Below, piece after piece: positions 12,977 through 21,341 of a DNA stretch of 64,000 nucleotides (position 1 is its first letter; the number at the start of each line of letters is the position of its first letter). Position numbers and translations under genes: made by a program. The DNA is from Larimichthys crocea (lineage: Eukaryota; Chordata; Actinopteri; Sciaenidae). Where the stretch lies: NCBI RefSeq assembly GCF_000972845.2, contig NC_040017.1, positions 22,095,606-22,159,605 of the forward strand. Direction: 5' to 3'. The notes under the pieces are model-generated. The model had not been told where the DNA came from. It ran no database searches and was given only the letters and a program-made list of their open reading frames with translations.

Positions 12977-15900
12977 TTAGTGTTCCGAAAACATTTTGTC
13001 AAGTTCATCTATCCAGTCACTTGGGTGTTCTTCCTCAAAGTCTCTGTGGAGAGAAGACGAGCTTTGTTTTGGTAATAGATCACAAATTATACAAACACAA
13101 CATACATTCAACAGAGCAGAACAGAGATTCATACAGCACTCTCTCTACGCATTAATAATTGATGTGAATTTAAATGTGAATAATGTTTATTTTGTCAAAC
13201 GCTACGAGTCATATTTTTTTTATGTTTTATTTTACAGCTTTAGAAGCTTTAAAAAGTTATTTTGAAAAAAGTAAAATTGACCCATGAGTATCATACAATT
13301 CCAGTCAACTAACAAATTTAGCCCTTAGTATCTTTGCAAGATTTGTACATACAGGGCCACACGGTGCCAACATCAACCATCAGGACGTCTGAATAAAACC
13401 ATAAACCTACAGGTTTACCTTTTTATCCTGCTGATCCACTGTACGACCAGTCAGATTAGACAAAATATGCTCATCATCATCATTATCAGTAAGTCAAGGT
13501 CGCTTACGTGTCTTCATCATCAGAGCGAGGCTGAAGCCGGTCCTCATCTACGGCCACTTCCGGCTCAGGGCCGTCTGTGTCGTCACCCTGTGGCTGGGAG
13601 AGGGGTCCCACCAGTGGGTCATCGCCTGAAAACAGAAAGCACAACACCACAGAGAACCATTTATATCATCCACAACACTGATGTATTCACATTAGGAGTG
13701 AAATGTATAATAATATTTTGAAAATATCCACAGGTTATATTTACTTGTGTGTTTTAGGAAGGCTGATTATATTAAAATGAATTCAAATATCAACAGACCT
13801 CCTTTGTTTATTAAAAAGGTGCTGAAGGCTCTTTGCAGCTGGGCCTTCTCCAACATATTCAGAAGCCTCTCAGGAGGATCCTTGTCCCATCGCCTCCTCT
13901 GCCTGCCGTCCTTCTGCCCCGCTGACACACCTGGAAGAACAGAATTACATCTCATATGTTCTGATACAACATCAAACCTGTCCAAACTTATAAGGGAGTA
14001 AAAAAAAAAACCGCTGCTATCATACTTCCATGAGTAGAGCCAGCGAGGGGCCGGCTGTCTGATGCCATGCTGTCATTTGAGATGAGGCTTGCGTTGGCTA
14101 ACATCTGCATCACAGTGTCCGACGGCTCAGTCGCCCACTGCTTTCGAGGACCCGGCTCTCTGCTTTCACAGCAGGCTTCAGGTAACTCCACACCTGAGGT
14201 AAAATGTTACTCATGATTATTTTTTTCTTATTTGTTTTTTTTTGTTTTCAAGAGTGCCCTGACAAGAAATCACATTTCTATTCCGTTCACAAGAACCCAG
14301 AGGGTTTAGAAAAAATGCAAACAAAGTAAAAATGCACTCGCTACAAGCAATGTTGTGGTTACAACGTGCTCGTAATCATAAAGATGTTTCACTTGCAACA
14401 GAAATAAATTATTCATGTTTCTTTTTGCATTTAGTGTCAGTTCCTCCTTAAACAAAATGTCTCAGAGTGTTAGAGAAACAACTCAGATGATACTCCTCCT
14501 GTGTTTTGGGAATGGCAGCAGTATATCCTGTTGTTATACGCTTGTGTTGACTTTGACTTTGACTCCACCTTCAAATGTCGATGTTTTTATTAAACTCTTC
14601 TCTCCCAGAAGATCAGCCACCTTCATCCCCTCTTCTCTGTTCCATCGACCCGGGCGCCTGCCCCGTTCCTCCGTCTCAATCGCCTGTAAAAGATGAGCGT
14701 GAGCTTTGCGGACCATCTGAACTAACAGCAGCTTGTCAAAGGTCAGATTCCACGAAGGGGGTCACAGCAGGCTGGGGAAATTGTGTAAGAGTTTAAATTC
14801 TCACTTCGACAACATGTGGTGACAGTGTGTCGTTATGATGAATGGGCAGCCATAAACTCACTTCAGGTTCAACTGCTTGAGTGACTGTCACTGTGCAGGA
14901 AGCTGAAAAGCTGCAGTGAGTGTGTGGGATTTAATGGATCTAGTGATGTAGATGCTGACTGCAACCTCCTCGTCTCCCTGAAAGAGGATCTGTAGCCTCT
15001 ATAGATAGAAAAAAGCTTATTCTAAGGCAACAAAAACATAATGATTCTCATTTTCAGGAGATTAGACACTAATGAAAATACAGTTATCTGCCACAAGCCC
15101 CCTAAATCTTACACATTGGACCTTCAAGTGCACAGGTAGTGTCTGTGTTTTTACCTGGCAGGGCAGATGTGTTCGCAGGAGTTTGGAAACCCGGTGACAG
15201 GTCAGGATGGTATGCAACGATGGCCTGTCTTTTGGGTTTGTCTTGAACATCTGCTTGACCAAATACTGCAGCTCATAGGGCAGATAATTGGGGAGGGGAG
15301 GGTACGCACCCCGACACACCTTAAGAATCAGGCTCTTCCAGCTGGACGCCTGGAACTGGACACAAGAATAAGGTGTGTGAGCCACAAAAAAAATACACAT
15401 CAGATAATCCAATTCAGCTGAAGATACTGGACCTCCATCATTCCACAACAATGCTCTGCAGTATCTCACTGTGCTACTTCATGTAATGCATTCATTGACA
15501 ATATTTGGACAGAGGCCCGCGGTCAAACCCGCGGTACATGGAGAGTGCAGGGAGGGGTAATACCGGGTGTCGCAGGGTGCAGAGCTCGTAGAGAACGCAG
15601 CCCAGAGACCACACATCACTGCAGAACACAACAACACAGAGACGGTTATTCATTCACATCAGACGTTCGTCATGTACTGGCACAGTCAACAAAGATACAA
15701 GACCGGTTAACCCACGCATGAGTTACATAACCACAGCTGAGCACAGAACACAGAAAATTTATGAAAAACATTCACAAGCTTTGTTAATCAAGCCCGGAAG
15801 GGATAGCCTAAACAAACATGGAGATTTTATAGTGCATTCTTCATTGTTTGTCTGGTCATTGACTGTGAAGTCTCAGATATCAGAGTTTCCCTTTAAAGCA

Positions 15901-17605
15901 CTAATGAGGGAAACACATTGCATATGATAAAACACTTCTGGAGTATGTTAAAGCTGCACTGCTGGTGTCGTACAAACATGCATACTGTAAACATTACATA
16001 ATGTGTACTTTCTGTAAACAAACAAACAAACAAACATATGTATGGTGTATGTAAAAATACGGAAGTGTATAGTCTTTAGGAGCCGGTCGAACCTCTTATT
16101 GTTGTATGGCTTGTTGTCCCAAATTTCTGGAGCCACATAATACGGCGTCCCAACATATGCATGAGCGTAAGCCTTCGAGCTGCAACACAATCACAAATAA
16201 ATATAGTCAAGGTTAGAGCATAATAGCAGCAAATCAAAGCACTGAGCATTAACTTAAAATAGGCAAACACAACTGTTGACTTGATCTTCCTGTACCTGTT
16301 CAGAACACATGCTGAACCAAAGTCCCCGAGCTTGATTGTCCCATTATCTGTCAGGAAAATGTTCTGGGTAAAGGAAATGACAGGAGAAGTGATGACTTAA
16401 CATGTAGTACAAAATAAAAAGCAGTGTAACCAAGGCAAAATGATGATATTGTGCAATTAATGGGAAATAATAATAATTATCTCATCACTGTACATTTCAC
16501 TCCAGCGCTCGCTGCATGCGTCCAACCGATACACTAAATTATTGACTGCTTATTTAATTCAATTCAGAGAACAAACATGAATTCATAATACCTGTTCTAA
16601 TGGGTCAACACATTTCACTATAAAATCTATTAACATGTATACTTGTAATAAACTACAATGATTAACTAGAGGTGACTGTACCTTGGACTTCAGATCTCTG
16701 TGCAAAACCCGTTTATCATGGATATACTTTGCGGCGGCACACATTTGAGCAAACCACCTCAAGACCTGAAAAAGATTTCAGTGAAACAAACCTTAAAAAA
16801 GGAAGGAACGACAGTCACATAACACTGTGAGAATAGTTAAATTCAGTCGAGGCCTACATCATCGACGCAGAACTGTGTCGTTTTCTGTTGGCGTATCCTC
16901 TGGAGCAGGTCTCCACCGCTGCAGTACTCCATAACAATACACAGGAGGTCATCAGCTGAACAAACACAATCACATTGCCTATTCAAACAATAATAAGAGT
17001 CTAAAATGTTTTGTAATACGTCTTAAAAGAGAGTGTTATTGTGTATGTGTGTGTGTGTGAATACCTTCAAATGCCTCCCTGAAGGCCACGATATTAGGAT
17101 GTTTCATTCTGGACAGCAGGACTGCCTCTCTCCTCGAGTTCTCCAGTTTGGACTTATTCTATAAAAATGCAAAATACAAGCATGAATGCATTTTTTTTTT
17201 TTTATTATTATGCAAAACAAACAGCATCCACTCTGTCTCTGTGCAGGCACCACAGTCTGCTGTGTTATCAGCACAGTGTAAATAACATTTCCATATCCGA
17301 CCCCCAGGCTATAACATAACAGTCTGAATTTAAATACAGTGTGCAGAGCTTTACTCAACATGCTGGTGCAAATGCAGCATTTATGTTTAATTTACTATTT
17401 AGTCACTGATATGATGTGACTTGCTGCACTGATGGATGGATGTGAGGGTGAGGATTAAATAACTATATAAATATTTGTTTGCAAATACCTTTGGCAGCTG
17501 GATTTCTTTGACCACATACTTCTCCTGGGTGCTTTTACACCGGACTAACAAAGCCCGGCCGAATGACCCTTCACCGATGACTTTGTGGAGTGAGTATCTC
17601 TCCAT
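12977..17605 (-). CDS. nek3: NIMA-related serine/threonine kinase 3 (13 coding exons)
   Basis: Exons in transcript order: 17489-17605, 17065-17158, 16858-16955, 16682-16765, 16296-16363, 16093-16179, 15564-15618, 15155-15355, 14569-14683, 14026-14193, 13799-13930, 13508-13625, 12977-13043. All have GT/AG borders and joining phases; the sum is 1404 bases, 467 residues plus TAA (human NEK3 has 506). Kinase domain about 4-256: glycine loop GEGSFG 11-16, lysine K33, HRD 125-127, DFG 145-147, GTPYYVAPE 164-172. The extended tail, ending with [13 protein letters not shown], matches NEK3 rather than NEK5 or NEK1. NEK3 is a cytoplasmic kinase linked in mammals to prolactin-receptor/VAV signalling and tubulin regulation. 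The weakest splice site is the exon 6 donor (AG/GTTCGA). ATG 17603-17605 is the first start and fits the family N-terminus. Confidence 0.94.
14914..15127 (+). mobile_element. Degraded copy of TTAA-type non-autonomous inverted-repeat element in nek3 intron 8
   Basis: The left end (GTGTGTGGGATTTA, then a CTAGTG motif) and right end (AATCTTACACATTGGACCTT) match the better-preserved element at 27771-28130, in the same orientation, along with an internal stretch around the ATTAGACACTAATGAAAA motif. It lies wholly between exons 8 and 9 and is shortened. Confidence 0.6.
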
Positions 17606-17701
17606 GGAGCTCCTTCATCAAGGATCAAGAGGATAAAAACTACTAATTTATATATATTTTTTAAAAGAGACTGAAACACCTGAACGCGTGCTGTTTTTGT
17701 T

Positions 17702-17800
17702 TGGCCGCTACTTCCTTATTATTGCGTGACGTAGGTAAGAGACACACCTGTACCGTGCAGCAGAGCCGCGAGATGGCGGTAGATCACAGTCTGTGACTCC
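17702..17800 (-). promoter_or_regulatory. nek3: Probable nek3 promoter: ETS-like, CRE-like and CTCF-like motifs
   Basis: About 100-200 bases upstream of the nek3 ATG. On the minus strand it holds GGAAGTA (ETS-like) and TACGTCA (CRE-like); on the plus strand a CTCF-core-like CCGCGAGATGGCGG lies at 17766-17779. The block recurs upstream of the tRNA/pseudo-tRNA copies at about 19408, 20109 and 20739. Motifs are seen; promoter activity is inferred from position. Confidence 0.5.
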
Positions 17801-18186
17801 TAAGATAGGTTTCTATAGAGACCATAATATGGTGCCATGTTAGTCAGATCATCTCATATTAAAGTATCCTGATTATCTTTTATGTTATTGATCAATTATG
17901 TAATGTTAGTATGTATATAAATCTGGATTTTAATAATGTTTCTCTTATATGTCTGTCCTTATGTCTATAGTACATAGTCCGGCTCCTGTTCTGGCACGAC
18001 ATCGGCTCTGCTACCTGTCAGCATTTGCCCACACTCAGGGCATGAAAACCTCCTCTCACCTGTGGTACAAACACTACCTCCAAACACACTCCTCTGGTAC
18101 TCTGAGCTCACAGTTCCTTGCAGGTGAGCACAAGGTAAATAAAGGGCGTCAGCTGACCAGAGAGACCACGTGGTTTTTCTTCAAGA

Positions 18187-18259
18187 GCCCGGATAGCTCA
18201 GTCGGTAGAGCATCAGACTTTTAATCTGAGGGTCCAGGGTTCAAGTCCCTGTTCGGGCG
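18187..18259 (+). tRNA. tRNA-Lys (anticodon TTT), copy 1
   Basis: A 73-base cloverleaf without intron: acceptor stem GCCCGGA/TTCGGGC, D arm GCTC/GAGC, anticodon stem TCAGA/TCTGA with loop CTTTTAA (anticodon TTT at 18220-18222), T arm CAGGG/CCCTG, discriminator G. A and B box sequences are intact, and a TTTT Pol III terminator starts five bases after the gene. It lies about 580 bases from the nek3 ATG and is divergently transcribed from it. An upstream ACCACGTG element is shared with the other copies. Confidence 0.97.
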
Positions 18260-18640
18260 GAAGTTTTATCCAATTTCAAGTGGATGGAGGACACAACTTA
18301 CCTTGCTGGAAAGAGAAAAGCATCCTTGGGTCTGTCAGAAAGCAATCTGTAGGTGCAGCTGAATGAAGACTGTAACCTCTTGTCTCCTAGTTCCTAGTTT
18401 ATCTTTAAGACATTAAAGATCATGGTTCAACATTTCTGTTGTTTTTTTTTTAGGCAGGACTGTGTAAATGCACAGCCAAGGTCATAAGACCCAATACTTT
18501 TTCACATCAGCTATTCTGACATTAAATAGTCCGGTCAACGCGGGTGTTACCAATGACACTAATCAAGATATAACATAAAATCAGTCTACAGGTAAAGCGA
18601 TGAGACGGAGAGAGAGGGACCACGTGATATTGCTGCAAGA
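18260..18640. other. Spacer between tRNA-Lys copies 1 and 2
   Basis: No coding frame seen. It begins with the copy 1 Pol III terminator and ends with the shared GACCACGTG...CAAGA flank of copy 2. A poly-T run is near 18442. Confidence 0.5.
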
Positions 18641-18713
18641 GCCCGGATAGCTCAGTCGGTAGAGCATCAGACTTTTAATCTGAGGGTCCAGGGTTCAAGT
18701 CCCTGTTCGGGCG
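18641..18713 (+). tRNA. tRNA-Lys (anticodon TTT), copy 2
   Basis: Identical over all 73 bases to copies 1 and 3. A TTTT terminator follows within seven bases. The upstream flank has ACCACGTG about 20 bases before the gene. Full identity with diverged flanks implies recent duplication, gene conversion or selection. Confidence 0.97.
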
Positions 18714-19236
18714 CAAGTTTTAGACAATTATAAACGGACCTTGTAGGTAAGAGGAAATCACTCCAACTATAGATGAGGCTGAATGTTGAGCCTAGTCACT
18801 GATCTCACATGACAATCAGCAGCTTCCCTGTGAAACAGATGTGTTTTTAAGAAAATGAAGATCCTGAGTATTAACTCTGAATCAATGCAGAAAAATAATG
18901 AGGTCATAAGTCCTAATCCTTCCCAGAGAAAGTTTTGCTCAGACACCAATTTGTATTCGTAAAAATGATGATTCTGCTGAGGGCTTTTTAAAATCAAATG
19001 GATTATTTAATGTATTATTAATGGATGCCAAATTCAGTTAACATTGAACATCATATCTAGTGTGTGTGAAACAGTAGAAGAAATTCCTTGTATGCTTATA
19101 AAATCAGCTATATTACCAGAAACAATGCACACACAAAACAACCTGACTGTGCTCACATGGCTCTGTTTGAATGTAATTTCTGCCATGCATACATCCATAT
19201 GGGATATGAAAATCACATCACCTGTGGTAATGCTAC
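18714..19236. other. Spacer before the large tandem duplication
   Basis: AT-rich sequence without a supported gene or recognised repeat. The last bases (CACCTGTGG at about 19220-19228) resemble the CACCTGTGGAG start of the duplicated units downstream, with a small insertion. Confidence 0.4.
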
Positions 19237-19562
19237 GGAGACTTGCACGAGAAGATGTATTGCATTGCGTCGATAATGTAATACTGAGTAAAGACAATGC
19301 AGTCTTTGACATTTACTGTGATGGATCACACAACTTAAGCAACTCCCAAGAGTCTGATAATAGATTTTCATTACCCACCACAATGAGTGGAGACCACTGA
19401 TTGGGCACTACTTCCTTATTATTGCATGACGCAGGGCGAGGCACACCTGTACTGTGCACCTGGGCCGCTAGATGGCAAAAGTAGAACACTGAGTTAGAAG
19501 AAATAAGCTGAAATGTGATGAGACATGTGAGTTAAGTAGAAATACGTGTAAACTTCTCAAGA

Positions 19563-19610
19563 GCCCGGAGAGCGGTACTTGGGTACCGAGCGTCTGTATA
19601 ATCTCCTCCA
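19563..19610 (+). pseudogene. Decayed tRNA-Lys pseudogene in unit 1
   Basis: The 5' acceptor strand GCCCGGA is intact and preceded by the same CAAGA flank as the true genes. A GAGC...TAATCTCC remnant then aligns to the D-arm and anticodon-arm region. The T arm, B box and 3' acceptor strand are gone, so Pol III expression is not expected. Confidence 0.6.
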
Positions 19611-19886
19611 ATCACGTTGCCCTATTTCCATCTTTCTTCATCTTTCAGCCAATCACAGTAGTCCTTCTCCAAAATTGATGGGACGGACCAATCACGGCCC
19701 ACCATTTCCATCTTTGCCATCAGCCAATCACAGTGGTCCTTCTCCAAAATTGATGGTACGGACCAATCGCGGCCCACCATTTCCATCTTTGCCATCAGCC
19801 AATCACAGTGGTCCTTCTCCAAAATTGATGGGACGGACCAATCACGGCCCACCATTTCCATCTTTGCCATCAGCCAATCACGATGG
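19608..19886 (+). repeat. 75-bp tandem repeat array 1 (about 3.2 units, paired CCAAT boxes)
   Basis: Units begin with AGCCAATCAC at 19647, 19722, 19797 and 19872, exactly 75 apart. CCAAT pentamers in the same orientation occur at 19608, 19649, 19688, 19724, 19763, 19799, 19838 and 19874, with spacings of 41, 39, 36, 39, 36, 39 and 36. Because 75 is a multiple of three the array is open in several frames, but it does not look like a gene. Confidence 0.95.
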
Positions 19887-20266
19887 TGCTTCTCCAAAAT
19901 TCAGTCGGCTGGACTTCAGGTGTCTTTAGACACCTGTGGAGACTTGCACAAAAAGATGTATTGCAGTGCGTCGATAATGTAATACTGAGTAAAGATAATG
20001 CAGTCTTTGACATTTACTGTGATGGATCACACAACTTAAGCAACTCCCAAGAGTCTGATAATAGATTTTCATTACACACCACAATGAGTGGAGACCACTG
20101 ATTGGGCACTACTTCCTTATTATTGCATGACGTAGGGCGAGGCACACCTGTACTGTGCACCTGGGTCGCTAGATGGCAAAAGTAAAACACTGAGTTAGAA
20201 GAAATAAGATGAAGTGTGATGAGACATGTGAGTTAAGTAGAAATACCACGTGTAATCTTCTCAAGA

Positions 20267-20314
20267 GCCCGGACAGCGGTACTTGGGTACCGAGCGTCTG
20301 TATAATCTCCTCCA
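20267..20314 (+). pseudogene. Decayed tRNA-Lys pseudogene in unit 2
   Basis: GCCCGGA at 20267-20273, followed by the same truncated remnant as in unit 1. The two decayed copies share their deletion, so decay preceded the duplication of units 1 and 2. Confidence 0.6.
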
Positions 20315-20515
20315 ATCACGTTGCCCTATTTCCATCTTTCTCCATCTTTCAGCCAATCACAGTGGTCCTTCTCCAAAATTGATGGGACGGACCAATCGCG
20401 GCCCACCATTTCCATCTTTGCAATCAGCCAATCACAGTGGTCCTTCTCCAAAATTGCTGGGACGGACCAATTGCGGCCCACCATTTCCATCTTTGCCATC
20501 AGCCAATCACGATGG
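20312..20515 (+). repeat. 75-bp tandem repeat array 2 (about 2.2 units, paired CCAAT boxes)
   Basis: Units start at 20351, 20426 and 20501 (period 75). CCAAT boxes at 20312, 20353, 20392, 20428, 20467 and 20503 have spacings 41, 39, 36, 39 and 36, the same rhythm as array 1. Confidence 0.95.
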
Positions 20516-20566
20516 TGCTTCTCCAAAATTCAGTCGGCCGGACTTAAGGTGTCTTTAGACACCTGT

Positions 20567-20811
20567 GGAGACTTGCACGAGAAGATGTATTGCAGTGCGT
20601 CGATAATGTAATACTGAGTAAAGACAATGCAGTCTTTGACATTTACTGTGATGGATCACACAACTTAAGCAACTCCCAAGAGTCTGATAATAGATTTTCA
20701 TTACACACCACAATGAGTGGAGACCACTGATTGGGCACTACTTCCTTATTATTGTATGACGCAGGCAGGGCGAGACACACCTGTACTGTGCACCTGGGCC
20801 GCTAGATGGCA
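20567..20811 (+). repeat. Tandem segmental duplication, unit 3, left part
   Basis: Matches units 1 and 2 from GGAGACTTGC through the CTCF-like core at 20799-20812. Homology to units 1 and 2 then stops and resumes at about 21190 (the tRNA upstream flank). Beyond 20811 it instead resembles the nek3 flank past 17780 in scattered blocks. Confidence 0.8.
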
Positions 20812-21189
20812 GTGGATCATAATCTCTAAATCCTTCATTCGGACTCATTTCATATTTTAATTAATTAAGTGTTTTTAATTAAGTGTTTTTATAATATAGA
20901 AGATAACGTCTTTACCATTTCCTCTTCATTTTGTAATGTTATTATGTGTGCACTTTATGTTCTGTTCATAATGTTGCTCTACCATATTTGCCCCTCCTTT
21001 TCGACAAACCTGTTCAGTAAATGAAGTTGAACCTTCTCATAAAAGTAGGTTTGGACCTGATCAGTGTGGATTTCCTCCCCTGACCCAGCCAGTCCACTGA
21101 AGTGCAGAGAAACTGCATGCTCTGCTGCAGAAGAAGCATCAGATGCGTGGAGATAATGTGTACCATGACTTGTAGGGTCGTGTAATCGT

Positions 21190-21268
21190 GACAAAAGTAA
21201 AATACTGTCAGATGAAATGTGATGAAACGTGAGTAAAGTAGAAATACCACGTTTGCACATGTTCAAGA
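21190..21268 (+). promoter_or_regulatory. Conserved upstream flank of tRNA-Lys copy 3
   Basis: From ACAAAAGTAAAATACTG to the gene this flank aligns with the flanks of the decayed tRNAs in units 1 and 2, including AAATACCACGT about 20 bases upstream. Copies 1 and 2 share only the ACCACGTG...CAAGA core. A Pol III upstream role is inferred. Confidence 0.45.
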
Positions 21269-21341
21269 GCCCGGATAGCTCAGTCGGTAGAGCATCAGAC
21301 TTTTAATCTGAGGGTCCAGGGTTCAAGTCCCTGTTCGGGCG
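21269..21341 (+). tRNA. tRNA-Lys (anticodon TTT), copy 3
   Basis: Same 73-base cloverleaf as copies 1 and 2, with intact A and B boxes and a TTTT terminator shortly after. It is the intact tRNA belonging to duplication unit 3, lying 534 bases past that unit's nek3-promoter-like block; copy 1 lies about 482 bases past the nek3 block itself. Confidence 0.97.

Larger units (their letters stand above)
19237..19937 (+). repeat. Tandem segmental duplication, unit 1 (701 bp)
   Basis: Starts at GGAGACTTGC and runs to the same motif at 19938. In order: a unique left block, a copy of the nek3-promoter-like block with CTCF-like core (about 19408-19476), the tRNA upstream flank, a decayed tRNA-Lys (19563 onward) and a 75-bp CCAAT-box array. 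Nearly identical to unit 2. Confidence 0.9.
19938..20566 (+). repeat. Tandem segmental duplication, unit 2 (629 bp)
   Basis: Same order of parts as unit 1 and almost identical in sequence; about 72 bases shorter, mainly because its CCAAT array has one 75-bp unit fewer. The ACCACGTG element upstream of the decayed tRNA is intact here but shortened in unit 1. Confidence 0.9.

Noticed and set aside
19647..19886. CRISPR-like direct repeats
   Set aside because: The 75-bp units are contiguous with no unique spacers, and the genome is eukaryotic.
19579..19929. Repetitive proline/serine-rich open frames over the 75-bp arrays on both strands
   Set aside because: The frames are open only because the repeat period is a multiple of three; mirrored frames on the other strand are equally open, and there is no gene context.
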